From contig NZ_JBDIVF010000001.1 in assembly GCF_039631355.1 (NCBI RefSeq), forward strand, positions 1-64,000: a stretch of DNA of 64,000 nucleotides. Direction: 5' to 3'. Positions 45,089-56,000 of this stretch are shown here, one piece after another (within the stretch, counting starts at the first letter, position 1; the number at the start of each line of letters is the position of its first letter). Source of the stretch: Uliginosibacterium paludis. Its GTDB lineage: Bacteria; Pseudomonadota; Gammaproteobacteria; Burkholderiales; Rhodocyclaceae. The notes beneath the pieces were generated by a model that made no database searches, was not told the origin of the DNA, and was given only the letters and a program-made list of their open reading frames with translations. The translations under genes and the position numbers were made by a program.

Positions 45089-45511
45089 TTACAAGGGCTT
45101 GTTCAGCATATTCTGGTACTGGAGGTTGATCTGCTGAAAATCCCTGATCATGTTCAGGCAGGCCTCCTCCGCAGCATCACACTTCACGTCCATATCGATC
45201 ACGGCCTGCCCTTCCCTGACACGGATGGTCCGCTTGATCGCCGAAGGATGTGAAGCCTGTGCGGGCGTGCTGAAGTACCAGAGCGCGTGATCCGGCTGCC
45301 CAAGCCTGCTCACCTCGAAGACCAGCCAATCCCTATCTGCCCGGGCTCGCGCCCGCGGATCCGCCCGAACGGCAGCAAGCGCTTCATCAACGGACTGGTA
45401 GCCGATCGTGGACTCGTCCGCCTTTTCGATGGGCGGAAGCGGGGCCGCAGCAGGCTGCGCGATGGCGGAAAAGGTTGTCAGAAGACCGAACAACGCAGCA
45501 ATCGTTTTCAA
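45089..45511 (-). CDS. Hypothetical secreted protein
   Basis: A 140-residue protein with a signal peptide (about 1-18, 'MKTIAALFGLLTTFSAIAQ'). The mature part has 'YQSVDEALAAVRADPRARARADRDWLVFEV' and 'DHALWYFSTPAQASHPSAIKR', and ends in a helix with two cysteines ('VKCDAAEEACLNMIRDF'). It probably folds in the periplasm with one disulfide bond. I do not recognise the family. It is the last clearly chromosomal gene before the tRNA-derived attachment sequence. Confidence 0.7.
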   Translation of the reverse strand: MKTIAALFGLLTTFSAIAQPAAAPLPPIEKADESTIGYQSVDEALAAVRADPRARARADRDWLVFEVSRLGQPDHALWYFSTPAQASHPSAIKRTIRVREGQAVIDMDVKCDAAEEACLNMIRDFQQINLQYQNMLNKPL

Positions 45512-45881
45512 GAGGATTTCCGATCAGCTTGCAGGAAAATCGTCGCGACGCGGAATGCGAAGGACACAGGCAATTATTGCCATCGGCACCGGCTCTCGCC
45601 AAGAGCTCCTTGAGCTGCAAGGCACGACATGACTTCAAGGGGCACGGAAAAACCCTGCCGCGACGACCGTTGAATAATGCCGGCCTGAGGGGCAACAGCG
45701 AAACCGGCCGCGAGAGAAGTGAAAACACGTGTTCGCGGACCTGCCTCACTCGTCGAACCGCCATGCGGCTTGCGCAACGAAAACGGGGAATCATGTCGCA
45801 GCGTGACACACGCACGGCAATGACTTGAAGAGGGGATCTTTTCGGGATGAGGACTGCGCTGATATCAGTCTCTGAGGATGC

Positions 45882-45901
45882 TGGCGGAGTGGACGGGACT
45901 C
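45882..45901 (-). other. tRNA-Asp 3'-end fragment, probable attachment site (att)
   Basis: On the minus strand GAGTCCCGTCCACTCCGCCA. Read as tRNA it is the end of the T-loop (GAGT), the T-stem 3' strand (CCCGT), the acceptor 3' strand (CCACTCC), discriminator G and encoded CCA, which is the tRNA-Asp pattern (E. coli: TTCGAGTCCCGTCCGTTCCGCCA). The preceding bases do not continue the tRNA. A tRNA 3' fragment without a body is typical of the far end of an integrative element. The 5' side, towards 45901 and beyond, should be element; the left side, chromosome. Confidence 0.7.
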
Positions 45902-45934
45902 CACCCACAAAAAAAATTATCTCTAAAAATCAAC

Positions 45935-45970
45935 GTGTTACAAAATCCATGAAATCGACTTGTGTAACAC
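45935..45970. repeat. Inverted repeat next to the attachment site
   Basis: GTGTTAC (45935-45941) and GTAACAC (45964-45970), a perfect 7-bp inverted repeat 33 bp inside the proposed element end, in AT-rich DNA. It could be a recombinase or excisionase arm site. Confidence 0.4.
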
Positions 45971-46225
45971 CATTGCGTGCTGGGCGCCATTGTAGCACAA
46001 CTGCTCGCGGAGACTAGCTTTTGCGAAGCTATGGTGCCCAGGCTGGTCTCATTGGAAGCTACAAAGATTCATACACTTGAACGCCTCTACAAGCCCACAC
46101 CTGCACTTCTCCAATACGAAAAGCCAACGCAAGCGCTCGCGCATTCGAGCGGCTCACGCCTGGTCGCCTGATTACCACAACAAAATCCTCCCAGGCACGA
46201 TGAAACCAGCCCGAAAGCTGATTCC

Positions 46226-47653
46226 TCAACGCTCCTTCAGGCTTTCATGCCCGTACTGCATGAGTGGCGAGAGGAAGTATTCGATCACGCGGCGCTTTCC
46301 TGTCTTGATCTCCACGCCTACCGCCATGCCCGGACTCATACGCACCTCGTGACCATCCACGTCCAATGTTGAGCGGTCGAGCTTGATGCGGGTCGCATAG
46401 ATCAATCCACGCTTCTCATCGTTGATGGCGTCGTTTGAAACCGAGATAACTTTGGCGGGAATGGTGCCGTACTTGGTGTACTGGAAGGTTTCGATCTTGA
46501 CCTCGGCTTCCTGGCCGGCCCGTACGAAGCCGACGTCCTTGTTCTCGAGCATGGCTTCGATTTCGATGGATTCATCAGCAGGCACGATCAGCATCAGCGG
46601 GTCGGCTTCCTTCACCACACCGCCAACGGTGTGCACTGCGAGCTGCTGCACAGTGCCATCGACCGGAGCGGTGAGCACGTTTTGCTGGTTGCGCGAATCT
46701 GCTTTCAGGAGCTCCTGCTCCAGGCTGGAGGCTTTCTGCATGCCTTCGTTGATGCTGTCGAGCTGGATGCGGCGCGTTTCCGAGCTCAGAGCGCTGCGTG
46801 CGAGGCGGGCGGTCTGCAATGCAGCTGCAAGCTCGGTGAGGCGGCTGCGCTGAGTGGCGAGATCCGCCTCAAGCTCTATGCGGGCCTGCTCTTTTTCCAA
46901 ATATCCATGACGCGAAATGAAATTCTTGTCCGCCAGGTTTCTGTAGTCTTCTGCCCTTTGCCTGACGATTGGCATCGTCTGTTCCAGCTTGCGAACCAGC
47001 TCCTGAGTGGAGTGTTGCTCCGCTTCTCTCTGGGCAACGTCCGACTCAAGACGGGTTCGCTTGTCGGTGTATTCGCGGTATTGGCCTTCCAGCAGGCGCA
47101 GGCTTTCCTGCCAATGCTCTTCGGGGGTGTGGTCCGGTCGGGTTGGCTGGGGAAGCTTGCCCGTGTCGAGTGCGGTGAGCAGGCTCTGGGCGCGCAGGAC
47201 TTGCAGGCGGGCCGAGGCGAGCTCGCGAGTGAGGCGGTCACGCTCGGCGCTGGTAATGGTCGCATCGAGCTCGATCAGCACTTCGCCAGCTTTGACGTGT
47301 TGTCCATCCTGCACGCGAATGGCCTTGATGGTCGAGCGCTCGAAGGGCTGAATGGTCTTAGTGCGGCTATTGGGCACGATCTTGCCGGCGGCGGTGGCAA
47401 CGATGTCGATCTTGCCAAAGACTGTCCAGAGCAAGGCACAGAGCGCGAAGGCAATCAGCGTCCACATGGCGACCCGAGGCGCGGGCGAGATCGGGGTTTC
47501 CTGCAAAGAAAGAGCCGCAGGCAGAAATTCGGCCTCCTGCCGGGTAAAGCCAGGGCCAGCCATGGCGTGGCGTTGGCCCCAGGCATGTTTGAAGATTGCG
47601 CCGTAGCGCTTCAGGAGATCGGCCGTGGCCTGGAGTCGGAGTGTCAAGCTCAT
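46226..47653 (-). CDS. Type I secretion periplasmic adaptor (HlyD family)
   Basis: A 475-residue adaptor with a cytoplasmic N-terminus of about 60 residues, a membrane helix (about 62-84, 'MWTLIAFALCALLWTVFGKID'), lipoyl halves ('VQDGQHVKAGEVLIELDATIT' and 'LTAPVDGTVQQLAVHTVGGVV') around a long coiled coil (about 130-300), and the C-terminal HlyD signature 'GMAVGVEIKTGKRRVIEYFLSPL'. It bridges the ABC exporter to an outer-membrane TolC protein, which is not encoded here. It follows the ABC gene by 6 bp on the same strand. The RTX proteins upstream are the likely cargo. Confidence 0.93.
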   Translation of the reverse strand: MSLTLRLQATADLLKRYGAIFKHAWGQRHAMAGPGFTRQEAEFLPAALSLQETPISPAPRVAMWTLIAFALCALLWTVFGKIDIVATAAGKIVPNSRTKTIQPFERSTIKAIRVQDGQHVKAGEVLIELDATITSAERDRLTRELASARLQVLRAQSLLTALDTGKLPQPTRPDHTPEEHWQESLRLLEGQYREYTDKRTRLESDVAQREAEQHSTQELVRKLEQTMPIVRQRAEDYRNLADKNFISRHGYLEKEQARIELEADLATQRSRLTELAAALQTARLARSALSSETRRIQLDSINEGMQKASSLEQELLKADSRNQQNVLTAPVDGTVQQLAVHTVGGVVKEADPLMLIVPADESIEIEAMLENKDVGFVRAGQEAEVKIETFQYTKYGTIPAKVISVSNDAINDEKRGLIYATRIKLDRSTLDVDGHEVRMSPGMAVGVEIKTGKRRVIEYFLSPLMQYGHESLKER

Positions 47654-47659
47654 AGGGCT

Positions 47660-49900
47660 TCAACCTTGCTGCATGCGGTAGAGCTTGGCGTAGTGGCCGC
47701 CTTCGCGGGTAGCCAGCACGGCGTGGCTACCCTCTTCAACGATCTGGCCGCGCTCCATTACGATGATGCGATTCGCGTCGCGCACGGCCGAGAGGCGGTG
47801 GGCGATGATCAGCACAGTGCGACCCTTGCAGATGGCTTTCATGTTCTGCTGGATGATGCGTTCGGATTCGTAATCGAGCGCGCTGGTGGCTTCATCGAAG
47901 ATCAGCACGCGCGGGTTGCTCATAAGCGCCCGGGCAATGGCGATGCGCTGGCGCTGGCCACCGGAGAGGGTGGAGCCATGCTCGCCGACGAGCGTGTCAT
48001 AGCCCTCGGGCAACTCGGTGATGAATTCGTGGGCGCCCGCCAACTGGGCAGATCGCAGCACGGCGTCCAGCGGCGCGCCAGGGTCTGCAAGAGCGATGTT
48101 GTCGCGAATCGAACGGTTGAAAAGTACATTGTCCTGCAGCACCACGCCGATCTGGCGACGCAGTGACGAAGCCTCTGCAAGCGCGAGGTCGACGCCGTCG
48201 ACCAGCACACGACCGCGCTCCGGTACGTAAAGGCGCTGCACGAGCTTGGTGAGCGTGCTCTTGCCTGAGCCGGAGCGGCCGACGATGCCAATGACCTCAC
48301 CAGGCTGGATGGTAAGGCTCACGTCCTGCAAAACCGGCTGAGCCTCAGGGCGATACCGGAAGCTCACCGCATCGAACACGATCTGGCCCTTGATCGGCGG
48401 CAACGCACTCTTCGCGTTGGCTACTTCGCTGCGGGTGTTGAGGATGTCCCCCAGGCGCTGCACCGAGATGCCGGTCTGCTGGAACTCGGTCCACAGGTTC
48501 GCCAGTCGCATCACGGGCTGAGAGACATGTCCGGCGAGCATATTGAAGGCGATGAGTTGGCCGATGGAGAGCTTGCCTTCGATAACGAGCTTGGCGCCGA
48601 AGTACATGGTGAGGGCGGTCACCAGCTTACTGATGAAGCTGACGCCGGCGTTGGCCACTGTACTCAGCGACACGGTGCGGAAGCCGGCAGAGACGTAGGC
48701 GGCCAGTTGCTGATCCCACTTGCGGGTCCATTGCGGCTCGACCGCCATGGCCTTGACGGTATCGATGCCGGAGATTGTTTCGACGAGGAAGGCCTGGTTC
48801 TCGGCACCGCGGTTGAACTTCTCCTGTAGGCGGCCGCGGAGTACCGGGATGATGCTGGCCGAGATCAGTGCGTAACAAGGCAGCGAGAGGATGACGATGA
48901 GGGTCAGCGGTATGCTGTAAAAGAGCATCACGGCGATGAAGATCACCGAGAAGAGCAGATCCAGTACCAGCGTGATGGCGTTGCCGGTGAGGAAAGAGCG
49001 GATGTTCTCCAGCTCACGCACGCGGGCCACCGAATCCCCTACCCGGCGAGCCTGGAAATAGGCCAGCGGGAGGTTCAGCAGATGGCGGAACAGTCGAGCG
49101 CCGAGTTCAACGTCGATTCGGCTGGTGGTGTGAGCGAAGACGTAAGTGCGCAGCGCGGTGAGCGCCACTTCAAAGACGGTGACGGTAATCAGGCCGATGG
49201 CGACCACATCCAGCGTGGACAGGCCGCGATGGACCAGCACCTTGTCAGTCACAACTTGGAAGAAGAGCGGCGTGACGAGCCCGAAGCATTGCAGCACGAT
49301 CGACACCAGCAGTACTTCGAGCAGCAGCTTGCGGTACTTGACCACGGCGGGTACGAACCAGCTGAAGTCGAACTTGGCGAGTTCACCGGCCAGCGAGGCG
49401 CGCGAGGTGAAGAGGATCAGCTCGCCGCTGCAGCGGGCTTCGAAGTCCGACAGTGACAGGACTTCGGGACGCTCAACCAGCGGATCGTGAATGAGGATGC
49501 GGGGGCCGCCAGCGGCAGAAGCGTCGGCACTGGCCTCGGCGTTCTCGATGCGCGCAAGGATGATGAAGCCGCCGTCCTTGCACGGAGCAATGGCCGGCAA
49601 GGGCGTGGTGCCCAAGCGGTTCAGATCGGGCCTGGCGCACTTGGCCGATAACCCGAGTTTCTTGGCAGCCAGCAGGATGTCGGTGCGGCTGAAACCTTCC
49701 GTGCCCGAGCGAAACTCGTGCGCGAGCTGGTCGGGGTCTGCTGCCAGTGCGTGGAAGCGGGCGAGCATGACCAAGCAAATCAGTCCTGAATCAGGCTTGG
49801 AAGGCGTCTCTACAACGCGTGCTGTTTCGGCCTGGGTTCCCCTCGTTTCAGACTGCGGCTCGGTGACCACGTGCAGCCCGTTATTGTTCTGTGAATTCAT
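47660..49900 (-). CDS. Type I secretion ABC transporter (HlyB-like, inactive C39 domain)
   Basis: A 746-residue exporter. The N-terminal C39-like domain (about 33-165) has 'DSGLICLVMLARFHALAADP': the catalytic cysteine of true C39 peptidases (DCG) is Ser, as HlyB has Tyr, so it should bind RTX cargo without cutting it. The membrane domain spans about 180-480. The ATPase has Walker A 'GIVGRSGSGKSTLTKL' (about residue 540), 'LSGGQRQRIAIARAL' and 'VLIFDEATSALDYESE'. It secretes unfolded RTX proteins directly to the outside. Part of its 5' end is duplicated as a remnant at 58840-58914. Confidence 0.94.
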   Translation of the reverse strand: MNSQNNNGLHVVTEPQSETRGTQAETARVVETPSKPDSGLICLVMLARFHALAADPDQLAHEFRSGTEGFSRTDILLAAKKLGLSAKCARPDLNRLGTTPLPAIAPCKDGGFIILARIENAEASADASAAGGPRILIHDPLVERPEVLSLSDFEARCSGELILFTSRASLAGELAKFDFSWFVPAVVKYRKLLLEVLLVSIVLQCFGLVTPLFFQVVTDKVLVHRGLSTLDVVAIGLITVTVFEVALTALRTYVFAHTTSRIDVELGARLFRHLLNLPLAYFQARRVGDSVARVRELENIRSFLTGNAITLVLDLLFSVIFIAVMLFYSIPLTLIVILSLPCYALISASIIPVLRGRLQEKFNRGAENQAFLVETISGIDTVKAMAVEPQWTRKWDQQLAAYVSAGFRTVSLSTVANAGVSFISKLVTALTMYFGAKLVIEGKLSIGQLIAFNMLAGHVSQPVMRLANLWTEFQQTGISVQRLGDILNTRSEVANAKSALPPIKGQIVFDAVSFRYRPEAQPVLQDVSLTIQPGEVIGIVGRSGSGKSTLTKLVQRLYVPERGRVLVDGVDLALAEASSLRRQIGVVLQDNVLFNRSIRDNIALADPGAPLDAVLRSAQLAGAHEFITELPEGYDTLVGEHGSTLSGGQRQRIAIARALMSNPRVLIFDEATSALDYESERIIQQNMKAICKGRTVLIIAHRLSAVRDANRIIVMERGQIVEEGSHAVLATREGGHYAKLYRMQQG

Positions 49901-49948
49901 ACCATTCGATTCAAACAGTAGTCCTGCGTATGGCAGGACTCAAAAACA

Positions 49949-49978
49949 CGGACAGGACTGAAAACTCAGTCCTGTCCG
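49949..49978 (-). terminator. Terminator of RTX lipase gene
   Basis: On the minus strand a perfect 13-bp stem CGGACAGGACTGA/TCAGTCCTGTCCG with a four-base loop, followed by TGTTTTTG. It lies between the RTX gene and the ABC gene, so the exporter may be made from its own promoter or by read-through. A near copy is at 58963-58992. Confidence 0.85.
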
Positions 49979-50000
49979 CATTCACTTCAGATGCTGTGCA

Positions 50001-53000
50001 TTACTTCCAGTTGGCCGCGATGACAGTGTTGAGACTCGACTGGTAGTTGGTCGGCAAAGTCGTTTGCCCCGCTGCCGGAGGCGCGAAAGCCGCCATGGCG
50101 CTCACCAGGTTAGCCACTTGGCTATCCAACAGTGTTTTGCCATCACCAGACTTGAACTGCTCGACATGGTACTGACTGCCCAAGTACCAGTTGCTCACCA
50201 CCATCTTGTCACTCGTACCAATGACACTGACTTCCAGGTTGTTGCCGTTCTTGACGAACCACAACTGACTGGAACTGATGTCGGTTGCGGTCTTGAGAAC
50301 GTCAGTATTGCCCGTGGTCGTGTCGTTTTCGGTAACAGTATCCGTGCCATAGCCACGTCCCAGCACGTAGGTGTCGTTGCCGACACCGCCAACCAGACTG
50401 TCGTTCCCAGCAGCCCCATCGAGAGTGTCATTCCCGGCTGCACCCGTGAGGGTGTTCACACCGCTGTTCCCTGTCAGCAGGTTGTCCAGTGCGTTGCCCG
50501 TTCCGTTGATGGCGGTTGTGCCAGTCAGGGTCAGGTTCTCGACGTTGTTGCTGAGGGTATAGGTCACGCCTGCTTTGACAAGGTCCGTACCTTCACTGGC
50601 ATTCTCTGTCACCACATCGCCCGTGTTATCGACCACGTAGGTGTCGTTACCCGCGCCACCGATCAGGCTGTCTGCGCCTGCACCACCGTCAAGCGTGTCA
50701 TTGCCTGCGGCTCCCGTGAGGGTATTCACCGCGCTATTGCCGGTCAGTACGTTGTCGAGCGCATTGCCCGTGCCGTTGATGGCCGCCGTGCCAGTCAGGG
50801 TCAGGTTTTCTACGTTGGCGCTCAACGTATAAGTGACGCTGGACTGAACAAGATCTATCCCCTCATTGACAGCCTCAGTCACGATATCGGATGCACTGTC
50901 GACAACATAGCTGTCGTCGCCGAGACCTCCAGTCATGGAGTCATTTCCGGCACCACCATTCAAGGTGTCATTCCCCGCCCCCCCTTTAAGGGTGTCACTA
51001 CCGGCCAAACCATTGAGCACATCATTGCCTGCGCCACCACTCAAGGAGTCCGCGGCGGCGGTACCGTTCAAGGTTTGATTTTGGATACTAACGACAACAT
51101 CGAAAATATCGGATGTTGTCAGGTTGCCCGTATCTTTAGAGGTGACCTTAATGCTGAGCGTGCCAGTCGATGTTGGCGTACCACTAAAGGTACGAGTCGC
51201 CGTATTAAAAACCAGCCAGGATGGCAACGCACTCCCATCCGCTAGCGTCGCGCTATAGGACAGCGTATCGCCGGCATCGGCGTCGGTAAAGGCGCCTGAT
51301 GGAACTGTGTAACTAAACATAGCCCCTTGCGCGGCAACCTGATCTACGAGTGCGATAGACAGTACGGGAGCGTGGTTGGGAGCGCCAATCGTCATATTGA
51401 CGTATTCGCCAGCCGAATAACCGTAATTGTCTGTCCCCCAAAGAATGAACTGGAGCGACCCCACATTACTTGCGCCCGGAGTGCCCGAAAGAGTACGCGT
51501 AGCGGCATCAAAAGTCAGCCAAGCAGGCACAGCGGAACCATCGGCCATTTTGACGCTATAGGTAATCGAGTCCCAGACATCCGGATCTGTAATGGTATTG
51601 GCAGCAATCGTATAGTTAAAGGCACTCCCCGCTTTAGCCTGCAAGGTCGGAAGGTAGCTGTTCACTGTCGGAGAATGGTTGTTGCTAGCGCGATCCACAA
51701 CGGTCTGAACCATGGCTTGGTCCCAAACGACACCATTGGCGAACTCCACCCGATCAATCTTATGGTCTGCTGTTTGGCCATCCAGATCCGAATCTGAACC
51801 GAAGTAATTAATTAAAGCGATTTGATCTGTCGTGCCCTTTATTTTGAAAAAAATGTGGGTTCCGGATTGAAACGCCATTACGTCGGTGTCAGCAATCCCC
51901 GCACCAAACCGCAGGGTGTCGACTGCGCCAAGGATGTCGGTGTTATCAATGGAATCCTGACCATCGCCCTTGTTGAACACATAGACATCGTCGCCTTGGC
52001 CGCCCGCGAGGTAATCATCACCCCAACCGCCGTTCAGGACATTATTACCGCCATTTCCCCACAAGCCGTTGTTAAGACCATTGCCTGTCAACGTTAGATC
52101 TGCATCACCATCAACGGCGAGGCGCTCCAGATTAGCGCCTAGTGTCCAACTGACGGCTGAACGAACAAAGTCGTCACCTTCATTGGAATTTTCTACAATG
52201 ACGTCGCCAGCATCGTCGATCTCGTAATAGTCGTCGCCCTCGCCGCCAATCAGGGTATCCTGGCCGACACCGCCAAACAAAGCATCAGCCCCACCACCAC
52301 CTATCAACGAGTCGTCGCCTTCAAGACCCAGCAGATTATTATCGGCATCATTTCCAATAATTACATTATTGAGATCATTCCCATTGCCGCGATAAATTGT
52401 TCCTGTCAGCGTCAAATTTTCAACGTTATCCGCCAGAAGGTAGGTAGTTTCAAAACTACGAATTTCAGTATCAATACCTTCATCGAATAATTCTCGAATA
52501 CGGTCACCCTGGCTGTCGGTAGCGTAGGCATCATCACCCACGCCACCAACCATAAAGTCATCATCTGCGCCACCATCAAGCGTATCGTTTCCAACACCGC
52601 CTTCAAGTGAATCGCCACCCGAGCCACCTGAGAGTTGATTATTCCCGTCATTACCGAGCAAAGTGTTATCACTATCATTACCGGTGCCATCAATATGGTC
52701 AGCGCCAGTCAATATCAACCCTTCCAGATTATTGCCAAGCGTATAGGTCAGACCAATTTCGACCGTATCGTCCCCGCCATCTTGAGCCTCGATAATTAGA
52801 TCATCCAATGTATCGAGAACATAGGTGTCGTCCCCGCCCTGCCCCTCTAGCGTATCGGCGCCATTTCCTCCATTGAGGCGGTTACCATAATCATTTCCGG
52901 AAAGATAATTAGCCAAGGAATTTCCGGTGCCGTCGATACTCCCACCGTTTGCGTCAAGCACAAGATTCTCAACATCGGCCGACAAAACATAGCTAGCAGT

Positions 53001-56000
53001 TGCCCGAACGGTATCGGTACCTTCGCCGGTATTTTCGATCACGATATCGTCGGCACGATCCACCAAGAAAATGTCATCGCCAAGCCCTCCGACAAGAGTA
53101 TCAATCCCTAAGCCGCCATCAAGAAAATCGTCACCCGAACCACCGTCTAATGCATCGTCGCCGGCATCACCCTTGAGTTCGTCGCCTCCGCCTAAACCAA
53201 TGATCCGGTTTGCGTCGCTATTCCCTTGTATTACATTAGCTTCTTCGTTGCCTGTCGCATCAATATTGCTATTGCCAACAAGTAGGAGGTTCTCCACGTT
53301 GCTCGAAAGAGTAATGCTCAGCGAACTACTTACTGTATCTATTCCCTCCCCGGTCGCCTCAGTAATCACATCACCCACATCATCAACAACATAGGCATCG
53401 TCACCCAAGCCACCCGCCATGGCATCAGCGCCTGAGCCGCCATTAAGTGTGTCGTTGCCAGAGCCACCAACCAGAGTATCGTTACCCGTCATACCCAGAA
53501 GAGCATCGCTCCCCGAAAGTCCTTGCAGCGAATCATCACCGCCTCCACCTTCAAGGCGATCATCAAATGCTGTCCCCACCGAGGTCCGCTGCAACAAAGC
53601 CTGGGCATCCAGTAACAGGCTTGTTCCATCGGAATAGCTCAATTTCAAAGCACTGCGCGGGCTGTCATCTGTGTAAAAATTAGACAGAATGATCTCATCA
53701 GTACGACTTGTTAAAAACCGTACTTTTAGATCTTGTCCGAATCGACTGAATGCCAGTTCATCCAAACTCAAATCAGCAATCAGTATCGTCGTACTATCTT
53801 GATAATCTTCAATGATCGTATCCCGGCCATCGCCGCGCACGAAAATATAAACATCATCTCCTGCACCACCAATGAGTTCATCGTCACCAGCCCCACCGGC
53901 TAGCGTATCGTTGCCATTTTCTCCATAGAGCTTGTCGCCTCCACTGCCACCCTGAAGATTGTCCGCGTCATTGCCACCAAACAGAGCGTCGTCACCTGCG
54001 CCACCATCCACTGCGTCGCCGCCGACCTCTCCATAAATAACATCGTTTCCGCCACCGCCTTGAAGTTTGTCCGCATCATTGCCGCCAAATAAATAGTCAT
54101 CCCCCTCGCCACCATCAAGCGTGTCGCGGCCACCAAAACCATACAGCGTGTCATTTCCTGCCATAGCCGACAGCGCGTCAGTTATATCCGCCCCGTACAG
54201 AGCGTCATCGCCTGCTGTGCCTAGCGGCGCAACAAGACGCGAAAGCACTGCATCCCTGTCCCAACTAGTGCCGTCAGAAAATTCAATTCGCTCTATTTGG
54301 TACGCCTCGCCACCAAACCAATTAGATATGGCTAATGAATCTGTGCTGCCGCGCAAACTAACGTTCAAATTGAATAAGTCGCGAACAACGACTACATCCT
54401 CTGGTTTTATTCCCGTCGAGAAGTGAATCGTATCAACATTACCTATACGGGTATCGTAGTCCAATAAGATGTCTTGCCCATCTCCCGCCCTAAATATATA
54501 GACATCATCCCCGCCTTCACCTTGAAGCAGATCATTGCCAACACCACCATCCAAAGTATCATTTCCCGAACGTCCGTACAGGCCATCACCCCCACTTAAC
54601 CCCTGAATCAAATCGTTCCCATTTGTACCAAATAGCGCGTCAGCACCAGCACCGCCCACAATCACAGCTGAGAACCCAACAAGAAACGGGGAAAGAAAAC
54701 CCGGCCCATTATCAAGAGCCTTAAGCTGAAGTGCATTCAAAACCTGCTCGCCAAACGAACCATCCGCTCTCAAATTATCGACTAAGTCCTTAGCCAATCG
54801 TGCGTAGGCAACACCATCGATTTCATTACTTTTTTGAAGCGCATCAACCATATCTGACACATCAAATATGTAACCACCCGCTGCAGAATCAAATTTTAAT
54901 GAAACACTCTCGTATATATCCTTAAGATGGGTTTGCGCCATCAATTGCACATAAATTTTGCTTGATATTGCATCGAACTCTTTCAGCAAAATCGCAGCCG
55001 CCGGGCCGTGAGGATTCGGATCCCGCTCCCCCCAGCACCATGTTCCTAGGTAGCTTTCGCCGTAAATAGCCTCCAACGTAGCAAGTTTTCGAGCATCCCC
55101 AATGGCGTTCCCATAAATCATCCGCGCTGCGCGGCTTGACGGATCAACTCCTTCGACGCCAGCCCAGGCGTAGATGAGAGTTGTCAAAATTGACTTTCGC
55201 AAATCAGGATCGGTTTCCAGCGAAAATTTATCAACCAGCGATTTCAAATGGCCGCTAGCATCCTTTGCCATCGCCTGCTGCAAACTACTTACATTGCCTG
55301 AACCACCCACATTGGGCATGGCTGCGATTTCATCACTAACAGGCACTAGACCTAGGTCTTGCGTACTCTTGTAATTCACACTGAACCAGACATCTGTCAT
55401 GGGCGCTACGACACCATCAGTGCGAATAAAATTTCCATTTAGGAGATGCTGATTGCCCGCGGAATCAGTTTGATTCGAGGATGAGAAGGCAACATTCAAA
55501 GCATCAACATTAGCCTCAGCCAAAGTTAGCAGTTCACCGGCATCTACCAATCCATCACTGTTTGCATCCTTCCACACCCGTAGAGAAGAAAAATCTTCGT
55601 CATTAATATCGACCCGGCCGTCGTGATTACTATCGAGTTCCACCAGTGCCGCGAAGCCATCGCTCGCCACCTTACCACTCGACAGTACAGTATTGCTTCC
55701 GAATAATTCTTTGCCGCTATCAATCTGGCCGTTGCCATCCAAATCACGCACCAGCAAACCATCATCTTGCCCAACCCAACCAGTATTCTCTGCAAAATGA
55801 TTGCCGTCGTGATCGAAGTGGATATAGGCCGACTTGCCGATTGTTTCTACGCCATCACCATCCAAATCCAGAATCAATGGGCTGGTCGTTTTTTGAGCAC
55901 GCTGAAACGGATTTGGATCTTCTTCTTTCTTTTCAAGATGAATTCCAAGATCGTCATTGGTGAATTTCTTAATAATAACCGGACCAGCACCTCCCATCAC

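Larger units (their letters stand above)
45512..46225. other. 714-bp intergenic region at the island boundary
   Basis: No convincing gene. It contains a tRNA-Asp 3'-end fragment (45882-45901) and an inverted repeat (45935-45970), listed separately. Base composition becomes more AT-rich after about 45900. A 64-codon frame at 45977-46171 has no ribosome site. Confidence 0.6.

Noticed and set aside
45977..46171. 64-codon frame at the island boundary
   Set aside because: No ribosome site, no recognisable motif and unclear composition; more likely non-coding DNA at the element end.
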